Below are positions 8,120-16,088 of a stretch of 18,405 nucleotides of DNA, piece by piece. Origin of the DNA: Alphaproteobacteria bacterium (GTDB lineage Bacteria; Pseudomonadota; Alphaproteobacteria; GCA-2731375). The stretch is taken from positions 1 through 18,405 of the forward strand of contig JASLMY010000083.1 of NCBI GenBank assembly GCA_030746295.1, in the 5' to 3' direction. Position 1 is the stretch's first letter; each line of letters opens with the position of its first letter. Under the pieces are notes generated by a model that did no database searches, had not been told where the DNA came from, and saw nothing but the letters and a program-made list of their open reading frames with translations. The position numbers were made by a program, and so were the translations under genes.

Positions 8120-8990
8120 TCGTCTCGCGGTGCAGGATGTAGAGGCCACTGGCGATCACCACCACGGCACCCGCCAGCGTCCAGGCGTCGGGAACGTCGC
8201 CGAAAACGAGGTAGCCGAACAGGATGGCGAAGACGATCGAGGTGTACTTGAAGGGCGCGATTGCCCCCACCTCGCCCAGCCGGAAGGCCTGGGTCATGAA
8301 GATCTGTGCCGTGCCGCCGACGACGCCGAGGGCGATCAGCGGCAGCCAGTCGCCGGGCGCCGGCATCGTCCAGAAGAAAGGCAGTGCCGCGCCCGTCGCC
8401 AGGATGCAGACCACCGCGTGATAGAAGATGATTGCCGCGTTCGTGTCCGTCCGGCTCAAGTGGCGCACGAGGATCATCGCGACGGCCGAGCCGAGGGCGC
8501 CGATGAGCGGCAGCAGTGCCGCCAGGCCGAAGACGCCGGCGCCCGGGCGGGCGATCAAGAGGATCCCCAGAAAGCCGACACCGACCGCGGCCCAGCGCCG
8601 GGGCCCAACCCGCTCGCCCAGGAACGGGATCGACAACAGCGTCAGGAAGAGCGGCCCGGCGAAGGCGATCGCCACCGCGTCGGCCAGCGGCAGGTTGGCG
8701 AAGGCGAGAAAGAGGGCGCCCATCGAGACCAGGCCGACGGCCGAGCGGGCGAGCTGCAAGCCCGGCCGGCGGGTCTTGAGTTGGGACCAGCCGCCGCTGC
8801 GGTGCATCAGATAGGCGAGCGGTATCAGGGCGAAGACGCTGCGGAAGAACAACAGCTGCACGATCGAGTAGTCGGCACTCAGCCACTTCACCGTCGCGTC
8901 CATGCAGGCGAAGAGCACGACGGACAAGGCGATGTTGGCGATGGCCGCGCCCGAATCGGCGGGCCGCGCCGGAACGGCGACGACGGACAT
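8085..8990 (-). CDS. DMT-superfamily EamA transporter
   Basis: A 301-residue protein with about ten hydrophobic helices arranged as two EamA repeats (about 13-145 and 160-290). Typical segments are ALSVVLFACMDATVKWL in helix 1, FFRSVFALIPL, FLAFANLPLADAVAIAFAGPLFLTLLS and, in the second half, TAQIFMTQAFRLGEVGAIAPFKYTSIVFAILFGYLVFGD. Members export or import amino acids, metabolites or nucleotide sugars across the inner membrane; the cargo is unknown here. The ATG at 8990 is preceded by AGGAG at about nine bases. The stop lies inside the 3' end of the oppositely oriented MFS gene, giving a 35-base antisense overlap. Upstream, a 196-base gap separates it from the glutamate-synthase-like gene on the same strand. 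Confidence 0.92.
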   Translation of the reverse strand: MSVVAVPARPADSGAAIANIALSVVLFACMDATVKWLSADYSIVQLLFFRSVFALIPLAYLMHRSGGWSQLKTRRPGLQLARSAVGLVSMGALFLAFANLPLADAVAIAFAGPLFLTLLSIPFLGERVGPRRWAAVGVGFLGILLIARPGAGVFGLAALLPLIGALGSAVAMILVRHLSRTDTNAAIIFYHAVVCILATGAALPFFWTMPAPGDWLPLIALGVVGGTAQIFMTQAFRLGEVGAIAPFKYTSIVFAILFGYLVFGDVPDAWTLAGAVVVIASGLYILHRETIRRRQALGAAG

Positions 8991-9035
8991 TGGAGGCTAC
9001 TCCTGGAGAAAAGAAGACGCCCCGAGATATGGCGG

Positions 9036-9050
9036 CGTTCCGGCGGAACG
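9036..9050. other. Short perfect inverted repeat in the 8991-9186 gap
   Basis: CGTTCC and GGAACG flank a three-base centre, and a related palindrome GAACGCGTTC lies at 9097-9106. They sit between the stop of the glutamate-synthase-like gene and the start of the EamA gene. No T-tract follows on either strand, so a terminator is not supported; an operator or chance in GC-rich DNA are both possible. No gene is seen in this 196-base gap. Confidence 0.3.
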
Positions 9051-9186
9051 ACCAGCGTTCATTCCTCAGAGCAGCCTTGCGAAATACGCGGGGCCGGAAC
9101 GCGTTCTCCGTAACCCGATCTTAATCTCTGCCGCGACCGCCCATCCAGCGCATGTTGGCGCACCCTCGAACCCGGCTCTTCCGGCG

Positions 9187-10758
9187 TCAGGCGTCCGGCG
9201 CGAAGCTGTCGGGTCGCGCCAAACACCAGGCCTGGGCGAAATCCGGCCGGTCGGTGCCATCGAGCAGCTCGCCCGGCGACAGGGGCTCGGGCAGGGACGC
9301 GGCCCGGCGCTCCTGGAAATGCCAGGGCCGGAAGTCGCTCGGGCTCGCCAAGCCGGCCGCGGCCACCACTTCGGCGAGCGTCTCCAGCGTGTTGTGATGG
9401 AAGTTTCGGACCCGGTCCGCCTTGTCGGCCACCACCAGGGCGCGCTGGCGCCAGCGGTCTTGGGTCGCCACGCCCACCGGACAGCGGTTGGTGTGGCAGC
9501 TTCGGGACTGGATGCAGCCGAGCGCGAACATGAAGCCGCGCGCCGCATTGCACCAGTCGGCGCCGAGACTGATCGTGCGGGCGATGTCGGCAGCGCTGAT
9601 GATCTTGCCGCTGGCCCCGATCCGGATCTCGTCGCGAAGGCCGGTGCCGACCAGCGCATCCCGGACGAAGCGCAAGCCGTCGGCGAGCGGCGTGCCGATG
9701 TGGTCGGAGAATTCCAAGGGTGCTGCCCCGGTGCCGCCCTCGGCGCCGTCGACGACGATGAAGTCGGGCCGGATGCCGGTCTCCAGCATCGCCTTGCAGA
9801 GGGCCAGGAACTCGAAGCGATGGCCGATACAGAGCTTGAAGCCGACCGGCTTGCCCCCGGCCGCGTCGCGCAGCGTGGCGATGAAGCGCATCATCTCGAT
9901 CGGCGTTGCGAAGGCGCCGTGCGCGGCCGGCGAGATGCAGTCGCGGCCCATCGGCAGCCGCCGGGCGGCGGCGATCTCGGGCGTCACCTTGGCACCCGGC
10001 AGAACGCCGCCGTGCCCCGGCTTGGCGCCCTGGGAGAGCTTGATCTCGACCATCCGAACCTGCTCGCGCGCGGCTTCTTCGGCGAACATCTCGGGGTCGA
10101 AGCCGCCGTCGTCGCGGCGGCAGCCGAAGTAGCCGGTGCCGATCTCCCAGATCAGGTCGCCGCCGAACTCGCGGTGATAGGCACTGATACCGCCCTCGCC
10201 TGTATCGTGGGCGAAGCCGCCTTGGCGGGCGCCGAGGTTGAGAGCGCGGACGGCGTTGGCGCTGAGCGAGCCGTAGCTCATCGCCGAGACGTTGAGGAGC
10301 GACGACGAATAGGGCTTGCTGCTGTCCGGGCCGCCGATCTCGACCCGAAACGGCATCTCGGCCACCGGTGCGGGCCGGATCGAGTGGTTGAGCCAGTGCG
10401 CGCCGTCGGCATAGAGGTCGTCGAGGGTGCCGAAGGGGGTGCGGTCGACCGTGCCTTTGGCCCGCTGGTAGACGAGGCTGCGCTGCTCGCGGTCAAACGG
10501 CGCCGCGTCCTGGTCGCTCTCGATCAGGTATTGGCGGATCTCCGGCCGGATGCCCTCGAAGAGCCAACGCATGTGGGCCAGGATCGGATAATTGCGCAAC
10601 AAGCTGTGCGGCCGCTGCACCAGGTCCCAAACGCCGATAGCAGCCAGCGGCGCCAACGGCAGGAGCGGCCAGAGGAAATGCCGGCTCACCACGGCGCCGA
10701 GGATCAGCGACCCCAACGTCAAGGCGAGCGTCAAGGCGAAGGTCGCGTATCTGAGCAT
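9187..10758 (-). CDS. FMN-binding glutamate synthase family protein (membrane-anchored, stand-alone)
   Basis: A 523-residue protein corresponding to the FMN-binding synthase domain of glutamate synthase (PF01645), without the glutaminase domain or FAD subunit. Two N-terminal hydrophobic stretches (about 5-45) suggest membrane anchoring, then LLRNYPILAHMRWLFEGIRPEIRQY, typical of this family. Synthase motifs include SAMSYGSLS, HDTGEGGIS, KLSQGAKPGHGGVLPG and VDGAEGGTGAAPLEF. The cluster motif C415-x5-C421-x4-C426 matches the 3Fe-4S site of GOGAT. ATG at 10758 is preferred to a GTG at 10806 because the membrane helix follows at once and AGGGG lies just upstream. Physiological function of this family is unresolved; glutamate synthesis from ammonia or another amine is inference. 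It is divergent from a gamma-glutamyltransferase-family gene. Confidence 0.88.
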   Translation of the reverse strand: MLRYATFALTLALTLGSLILGAVVSRHFLWPLLPLAPLAAIGVWDLVQRPHSLLRNYPILAHMRWLFEGIRPEIRQYLIESDQDAAPFDREQRSLVYQRAKGTVDRTPFGTLDDLYADGAHWLNHSIRPAPVAEMPFRVEIGGPDSSKPYSSSLLNVSAMSYGSLSANAVRALNLGARQGGFAHDTGEGGISAYHREFGGDLIWEIGTGYFGCRRDDGGFDPEMFAEEAAREQVRMVEIKLSQGAKPGHGGVLPGAKVTPEIAAARRLPMGRDCISPAAHGAFATPIEMMRFIATLRDAAGGKPVGFKLCIGHRFEFLALCKAMLETGIRPDFIVVDGAEGGTGAAPLEFSDHIGTPLADGLRFVRDALVGTGLRDEIRIGASGKIISAADIARTISLGADWCNAARGFMFALGCIQSRSCHTNRCPVGVATQDRWRQRALVVADKADRVRNFHHNTLETLAEVVAAAGLASPSDFRPWHFQERRAASLPEPLSPGELLDGTDRPDFAQAWCLARPDSFAPDA

Positions 10759-10932
10759 GGCGCCCCTGTCGGCCGAGCGATCGGTATTCGGGGCGGACTG
10801 TAACACCTTCCGCCCCGCCCAGGGCCCGCGCTCGCCGATCTTTGACTAGAAAAACGGCTTCGGCTCGGGCATACAAAGCCTTCCCGCCTTGGCTTCTCCA
10901 GGCGCCATCACTCCCGACGAACGAGGCAAGCG

Positions 10933-12522
10933 ATGCGTGATCTGCAACTTCCCGGCCGTTCCACCATGCACGGCGTCAACGGCATGGCCGCGACCTCGCA
11001 TCCGCTGTCGACGCTGGCCGCGATCGACGTCCTGCGCGAGGGTGGCAACGCGGTCGATGCCGCGGTCACGGCCTGTGCCGTGCAATGCGTCGTCGAGCCG
11101 ATGTCGACCGGGATCGGCGGCGACTGCTTCGTCCTCTACGTCAAGGGCGGCGAAGGCGAGGTCAAGGGCCTGAACGGCTCCGGCTGGGCGCCCAAGGGAC
11201 TGAATGCCGACTGGCTGTTGGAGCAGGGCATCGACAGCATCGAGGCGACGACACCGCACGCGGTGACGGTGCCGGGCGCCATCGACGCCTGGGAGACGAC
11301 GCTGGCCGACCACGGCACCTGGGGCCTCGACAAGGTCTTGCAGCCGGCGATCCGTTACGCCGAGGACGGCTGGGCGGTGACGCCGCGGGTCGCCGTCGAT
11401 TGGCAGCGGGGCGAGGAAAAGCTTCACCTCGACGAGGCGGCCCGCGAGCAGTACCTCGTCGACGGCCGCGCCCCCCGGGTCGGCGAGCGCTTCCACCTGC
11501 CCAAGCTCGCCAAGGCGCTTCGCACCATCGCCGAGGAGGGTCGCCAGGGCTTTTACGAGGGCTGGGTCGCCGAGGACCTGGTCGCCTGCCTGCAGGCCAA
11601 AGGCGGGCGCCATGCCCTCGACGACTTCGCCGAGCAGCGATGCGAGTACGTCGAGCCGATCTCGACCCGCTACGGCGACCACGACATCTTCCAGATCCCG
11701 CCCAACGGGCAAGGCATCACCGCGCTGATGATGTTGAACATCCTTTCCGGCTACGACCTCGCCCGCCTCGACCCGGTCGGTGTCGAGCGCCTGCACCTGG
11801 AGGTCGAGGCGGCGCGCCTCGCCTATCAGGCCCGCGACGTCCATGTCGCCGACCAGCGTTATGCCCAAGTTCCGGTCGGCCAAATGCTGTCGGCCGAGTT
11901 CGCCGACGAGCTACGCGCCAAGATCTCTCCGGACCGGGCCATGGCGGTGGAGGAGGGCTATACCGGTCCCGTCTATCGCGACACGGTCTACCTCACGGTG
12001 GTCGACAAGGACCGCAACACCTGCTCCTTCATCAACTCACTCTTTTTCGGCTTCGGCTCGGGCATCGTCGGGCCCGAGTCCGGTATCATGCTGCAGAACC
12101 GCGGCTCAGGCTTTCGGGTCGAGCCGGGGCACGCCAACTGCATAGCGCCCCGCAAGCGGCCGATGCACACGATCATTCCCGGCATGTGCATGAAGGATGG
12201 CCGCGTCGCCTGTTCCTACGGCGTCATGGGTGGCGGCTTCCAGCCCACCGGGCATACCCACGTTCTGACCAACATGATCGACTTCGGCATGGACCCGCAG
12301 GAGGCGCTGGATTGTCCCCGGGTCTTCCACATCGAGGGCCGGGTCGACGTCGAGCGCGGCCTGGGCGAGGACGTCATGGACGGCCTGGCCGCCCTGGGGC
12401 ACGAGGTCGGACGGCCCGAGATGCCGTGGGGCGGCGGCCAGATCATCGCCGTCGATTGGGAGAACGGCACGCTTGCCGGCGGCTCGGAGCCGCGCAAGGA
12501 CGGCTGCGCGCTGGGCTACTGA
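10933..12522 (+). CDS. Gamma-glutamyltransferase-family Ntn hydrolase
   Basis: This 529-residue protein matches gamma-glutamyltransferase-family enzymes along its length: GGNAVDAAVTACAVQCVVEPMSTGIGGDCF near the N terminus, PPNGQGITALMMLNIL, and QPTGHTHVLTNMIDFGMDPQEALDCPR near the C terminus. T351 in RDTVYLTVVDKDRN aligns with the nucleophile that becomes the new N terminus after self-cleavage, predicting subunits of about 350 and 179 residues. No signal peptide is seen, unlike periplasmic Ggt, so a cytosolic amidohydrolase or acylase (as in oxamate amidohydrolase or cephalosporin acylase relatives) is as likely as a true glutathione transpeptidase. The ATG at 10933 has GAGG at 10923-10926. 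It is convergent with the broken hydrolase, with 33 bases between stops. Confidence 0.9.
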   Translation: MRDLQLPGRSTMHGVNGMAATSHPLSTLAAIDVLREGGNAVDAAVTACAVQCVVEPMSTGIGGDCFVLYVKGGEGEVKGLNGSGWAPKGLNADWLLEQGIDSIEATTPHAVTVPGAIDAWETTLADHGTWGLDKVLQPAIRYAEDGWAVTPRVAVDWQRGEEKLHLDEAAREQYLVDGRAPRVGERFHLPKLAKALRTIAEEGRQGFYEGWVAEDLVACLQAKGGRHALDDFAEQRCEYVEPISTRYGDHDIFQIPPNGQGITALMMLNILSGYDLARLDPVGVERLHLEVEAARLAYQARDVHVADQRYAQVPVGQMLSAEFADELRAKISPDRAMAVEEGYTGPVYRDTVYLTVVDKDRNTCSFINSLFFGFGSGIVGPESGIMLQNRGSGFRVEPGHANCIAPRKRPMHTIIPGMCMKDGRVACSYGVMGGGFQPTGHTHVLTNMIDFGMDPQEALDCPRVFHIEGRVDVERGLGEDVMDGLAALGHEVGRPEMPWGGGQIIAVDWENGTLAGGSEPRKDGCALGY

Positions 12523-12555
12523 CGCCCCAGATGGCGACAGATCCGGCCGGTGGCC

Positions 12556-13412
12556 TCAGACCGATTTGACCTGCGCCAGCAGCGCCAGGAAGAGGGCGCT
12601 GTCGGGCTCGGCGATCGCTTCGGCGACGGTGAAATGGTTGGTGCCATCGACCACCATCAGCTCGGTCTCGCAGCCGGCGCCGCGGCAAGCTTCGGCGTAG
12701 TCGATGCTCTGCTGCCGCCAGCCCTCGGGCTCGTCGCCGCCGACCGCGACCAGGACCGGCACCGGCCGGCGCGGCGGCTGGCTCACGCAGTCGTTGCGGG
12801 CCGCCGTCTCGGCGTCCAGACGGACGTCCTCGTTGACCGAGATCCGCATCACGGCGGCCGGCTCGTAGATGCCCGAGATGCAGGCCGCACCCTTGATCAG
12901 GTCGGCCGGTAGGCCGTCCGCTTCCCAATCGTGGTTCATCAGCATCGCCGCCATGTGGGCACCCGCCGAATGGCCGGCGACGAAGATCCTGTCGGGATCG
13001 GCACTGAACTGCGCCGCCGCGCCATAGAGGTGGGCGATGGCGCGGCGCGCCTCGAGAACGATCTCGTCGAGCGTCACCGCCGGACAGAGGTCATAGTTCA
13101 GGTTGACCACCAGAACGCCGGCACCGCCCAGCTGTGATCCGACTTGTCGAGAAGCCGCCAGTAGCCACCGTGAATGAAGACCACCATGGGTGCCGGATGG
13201 CCCAGCTGGTCGATCGCGGGCGCGTGGACGTCGTAGGTTTCGAGCTCGCCCGGCCCGTAGCGCAGGTCGTACCAACCCTTGATCCGGCGCCGCGCCGCCT
13301 TCGCCCGCTTCTGATATTCGGCCCGCCGATCCATGGCGTCCGGCACCGCCACGCGCGGGTTGAAATGCGCTTCCATGGTCTCGTCGTCGACGCTACGCCA
13401 GTCGAAACCCAT
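12556..13412 (-). pseudogene. Arylformamidase-like alpha/beta hydrolase disrupted by a frameshifting deletion
   Basis: Two reading frames together make one alpha/beta hydrolase. The first (13412 down to about 13128) starts MGFDWRSVDDETMEAHFNPR and carries the oxyanion motif HGGYW at 81-85 and LDKSDHSW; it then runs into a stop at 13098. The second (from about 13125 down to 12556) resumes at GAGVLVVNLNYDLCPAVTLDEI and includes the nucleophile motif GHSAGAH and the putative catalytic His in GTNHF. The combination HGGYW / NYDLCPAVTLDEI resembles kynurenine formamidase (arylformamidase) enzymes of about 280-300 residues. Between the frames about seven residues are missing and the reading frame needs 3k+1 extra bases. 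The ATG at 13412 has GAGG upstream. A sequencing or assembly error is possible; otherwise the gene is inactive. Confidence 0.82.
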
Positions 13413-13515
13413 CACCCTCGCCTCGCTGCCTCGCTGCCGTCCCACGCCACATAGCACGATTCAGATAGCGAAAAAACGACCGCCTGCCGGACGCGGCCCG
13501 ACGGCGGAGAGAGGC

Positions 13516-13974
13516 TCAGATGACGAGGCCCCGGAAGTCGGCTGGGCCGATGACGGCGACGCCCTGAGCCAGGGCATCATGGTAGCGGTCGAGGCCCCGT
13601 TGGTGGGCTACCGTGCCGTCGCGCGGCGATTCGGGCATCACTTCTTGGGCCAGGTGTTGCGCCAGGAAGGCGCTGGAGGCCGTCGCCAACGTCGGCCTGC
13701 CGGCGGAGGCGACGGCGTCGCCTTGCCTCGGCCGCGACGGCTCGGCGCGAGGCCCGGGACGGGATTGGGGCTCCGGCTCCGGATTTCGCAACCGGCGCGT
13801 GGTCTCGGCTTGGATTCGCCGCAGCCGTCCGCTCGGGTCGAGGGCGGCCTTGGACCGGCGCGGCGACGGCGCGAGCTCCGGCGCGGGTGCGCGATCGATA
13901 TCGAGACGGCGCGGCGCCCGGGCGATGCCCAGCGGCGCCGATGCCAAGCCAACGATGGACGCCGTCGCGCTCAA
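13516..13974 (-). CDS. Hypothetical protein with an FLAQHLAQE motif (alphaproteobacterial style)
   Basis: About 152 residues. The N-terminal half is low-complexity and rich in Arg, Pro and Ala (LASAPLGIARAPRRLDIDRAP to PRAEPSRPRQGD), and the C-terminal half has a defined pattern: SSAFLAQHLAQEV, then RYHDALAQGVAVIGPADFRGLVI at the end. Small proteins with a FLAQ-x-x-AQE segment and a terminal YR/YH...GP...D motif are recalled from many alphaproteobacteria, with no assigned function, which supports this strand over the plus-strand open frame covering the same bases. No membrane helix or signal peptide is seen. The TTG at 13974 has GAGG about 14 bases upstream; the true start could be further in. 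It is separate from its neighbours and no role can be assigned. Confidence 0.6.
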   Translation of the reverse strand: MSATASIVGLASAPLGIARAPRRLDIDRAPAPELAPSPRRSKAALDPSGRLRRIQAETTRRLRNPEPEPQSRPGPRAEPSRPRQGDAVASAGRPTLATASSAFLAQHLAQEVMPESPRDGTVAHQRGLDRYHDALAQGVAVIGPADFRGLVI

Positions 13975-14263
13975 TTCGGTGCTCGATCCTCGGAGTTCCG
14001 ACGCGTGGTACGACAGATACCGTTCATATTTCCTTAATTCGAGACCCGACCCGAACGCCTCTCTACGTGGCTAGCCGAGAGGTGCGGTGACTTCGCGTCG
14101 AAAACGAAAATCCTGCCGCCATAGGGCTTGCCGCAAAGCCATCCATCTTTGAGCTAGCGTCCTCTGATATTTCGGCTAATCCGCGTGGATATTTTCCATA
14201 TGTTAAGAGTTGGCGCCGTAACGTTGGTCGATCGGGCGCGCAGAAACTCGGTGCCCCGCTGTA
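13975..14263. other. Relatively AT-rich intergenic region upstream of the GGDEF-EAL gene
   Basis: No gene is seen in these 289 bases. From about 14020 to 14215 the composition drops markedly in G+C (CATATTTCCTTAATTC, GATATTTTCCATATGTTAAG), as expected for a promoter region serving the divergent genes on either side. No convincing -35/-10 pair could be fixed by eye. Confidence 0.4.
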
Positions 14264-16033
14264 TTGAACACGCTGTTAGAGTCGACGATCCTGCAAAACG
14301 CGATGATCGGGCAATCGGAACAAAGCTTCACAGAGCTGGGCGCGTTGGACGCCCAGTGTCTCGGCCGCCTCATCGCGGCGACGGGCGCGTTCGTCTACGA
14401 CCTCGACCTCGCCACAGATCGTATCGCTTGGCCGACCGGCATCCCGCCGGTGCTCGGCATCGAGGATGCCGGCGCGCTGGCGACGGCTGCGGCCTTTCTC
14501 TCCCATGTCGCCCCCGACGATCTGCCGGTGCGCAAGCTCGCCCTAGAGGCACACCTGAACGACAACGAGCCCTATAGCTGCACCTACAAGTTCCGCCGCC
14601 CCGACGGCGGCAGCGAATGGCTGCATGAGACCGGCCTTGCGGTCCGCGACGACGACGACCGGCCCGTCCGCTTCCTGGGCCAGCTACACATCGTGACGGC
14701 GGAAAGATCGCGGCAGCAACATCTGGAGCAACTCGCCTATTTCGATCCCTTGACCGGCCACCTGAACCGCACGCGGGTCAGCGAGGTCTTGCGGGAATCG
14801 ATCGAGGACAGCATCGCCCACGACGTCCAGTGCGGTTTCCTGATCGTCAACATCGACAACCTGGGGCTCGTCAACGAGGCGCATGGCTTCACGGTCGCAG
14901 ACGAGGTGATCAAGGGTCTGTCGCGTTGCATCGAGCGTCAGTTGCGTGAGGGCGACCTGATCGCGCGGATCGGCGGCAACCAGTTCGGCGTCGTGTTGCC
15001 CGAGAGCGGCCCCGGCGCCATGGCCGGCGTCGCCGAGAGTATCCTGAGCGCGGTCAGGGCCTCGATCTTCCAGACCACGGCCGGTCCCATCGCCATAACC
15101 GTCTCGCTCGGCGGCGTCACGATCCCCGACTGGGCGAAGACCGTGGCCAACGTCTTCGGCCATGCGGAAGAGGCCTTGAGCCAGGCCAAGCAAGCGGGCC
15201 GCGATTGCTTCGTCGAGCACAACATTTCCAGCGACCGAATGGCCCAGCGCCGCCGCACCATGGCGACCGGCGACAAGGTGGTCGCCGCCCTGAAGGACCG
15301 CCGCTTGAAACTGGCCTTCCAACCGATCGTCGCGGCCGCGACCGGCGAGACCGTGATGCACGAATGTCTGGTCCGCATGATCGGCGATGGCGGCGAAGTC
15401 TTGCCGGCCGGCCAGTTCATGTCGGTGGTGGAGCACCTGGGGCTGGTGCGGCTGGTGGACCGGCGCTGCATGGAGCTGGCGATCAAGGAGCTGAACGCCT
15501 GTCCCGATCTCAATCTGACCGTGAACATCTCCGGCATGACGGCGACGGACAGCAACTCGCTGGCCAACCTCTACGCTCTTCTCAAGGCCAATGCCGGCGT
15601 CGCCGAGCGGCTGACCCTCGAAATCACCGAGACCGTGGCGATGCAGGACATCCGGGAGTCGGCCTGGTTCATCTTTAATTTCCGCGAGCTCGGCTGCGGC
15701 GTCGCGCTCGACGACTTCGGCGCCGGCTATACCTCGTTCCGCCATCTGCAGAACCTCGCCGTCGACATGGTGAAGATCGACGGTCAGTTCGTCCGCAACG
15801 TAGCGACCGACCCCGACAACCAGCTTTTCGTCAGGACGCTGTTGGAATTGGCGCACGGCTTCGGCCTGAAGACGGTGGCGGAATGCGTCGAGATCGAGCC
15901 CGATGCCGAGGCATTGCGCCGGCGACGGGTCGACTATCTGCAAGGCTATCTCTACGGCAAGCCGACGCTGGAGCCGCCCTGGCGCAAGCGCCCCGCCGCC
16001 GCCCCTCTCGCCACTGCCGAAAAGGTGGCCTGA
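14264..16033 (+). CDS. PAS-GGDEF-EAL cyclic-di-GMP signalling protein (degenerate GGDEF)
   Basis: A 589-residue cytosolic protein: PAS-fold sensor (about 36-135, GAFVYDLDLATDRIAW), GGDEF domain (about 145-325, from AYFDPLTGHLNR) and EAL domain (about 340-575). The cyclase signature reads G237-G-N-Q-F instead of GGDEF, so cyclase activity is unlikely, while the RxxD inhibitory-site motif (R228-EGD231) is kept. The EAL motif is E367-C-L; other phosphodiesterase residues appear intact: N421, E453, DD483-484 in DDFGAGYTSF, K504, E540/E543 in AECVE and Q560 in QGYLYGKP. The likely output is c-di-GMP hydrolysis tuned by PAS and GGDEF. No transmembrane segment is visible. The TTG at 14264 lacks a clear ribosome site; the ATG at 14303 is an alternative start 13 codons in. 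Confidence 0.92.
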   Translation: MNTLLESTILQNAMIGQSEQSFTELGALDAQCLGRLIAATGAFVYDLDLATDRIAWPTGIPPVLGIEDAGALATAAAFLSHVAPDDLPVRKLALEAHLNDNEPYSCTYKFRRPDGGSEWLHETGLAVRDDDDRPVRFLGQLHIVTAERSRQQHLEQLAYFDPLTGHLNRTRVSEVLRESIEDSIAHDVQCGFLIVNIDNLGLVNEAHGFTVADEVIKGLSRCIERQLREGDLIARIGGNQFGVVLPESGPGAMAGVAESILSAVRASIFQTTAGPIAITVSLGGVTIPDWAKTVANVFGHAEEALSQAKQAGRDCFVEHNISSDRMAQRRRTMATGDKVVAALKDRRLKLAFQPIVAAATGETVMHECLVRMIGDGGEVLPAGQFMSVVEHLGLVRLVDRRCMELAIKELNACPDLNLTVNISGMTATDSNSLANLYALLKANAGVAERLTLEITETVAMQDIRESAWFIFNFRELGCGVALDDFGAGYTSFRHLQNLAVDMVKIDGQFVRNVATDPDNQLFVRTLLELAHGFGLKTVAECVEIEPDAEALRRRRVDYLQGYLYGKPTLEPPWRKRPAAAPLATAEKVA

Positions 16034-16088
16034 GGCGGGCCCACCGCCAGCCAACGCCGTCTTCGGGCGCGGCCCTCCGACGACGGAA

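Noticed and set aside
9097..9106. GAACGCGTTC palindrome as an operator
   Set aside because: Ten-base palindromes are expected by chance in GC-rich DNA, and there is no second copy at a related promoter.
8902..10803. 633-residue open frame on the plus strand
   Set aside because: Antisense to the glutamate-synthase-like gene, which has unmistakable family motifs; the plus-strand product has none.
10842..10876. TTGACT with downstream ATACAA as a promoter for the gamma-glutamyltransferase-family gene
   Set aside because: The spacing is 23 bases, too long for a sigma-70-type promoter, and no better -10 is present.
11085..12569. 494-residue plus-strand frame
   Set aside because: Out-of-frame shadow of the gamma-glutamyltransferase-family gene, rich in Arg/Gly/Pro.
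13333..14037. 234-residue plus-strand frame opposite the hypothetical protein
   Set aside because: Low-complexity Arg/Gly/Pro product; the minus-strand frame has a more protein-like C-terminal half.
14684..16054. 456-residue open frame on the minus strand
   Set aside because: Antisense to the GGDEF-EAL gene; no recognisable motif.
16034..16088. Terminator between the GGDEF-EAL gene and phaR
   Set aside because: The 55-base convergent gap is GC-rich but shows no convincing stem followed by a T-tract on either strand.
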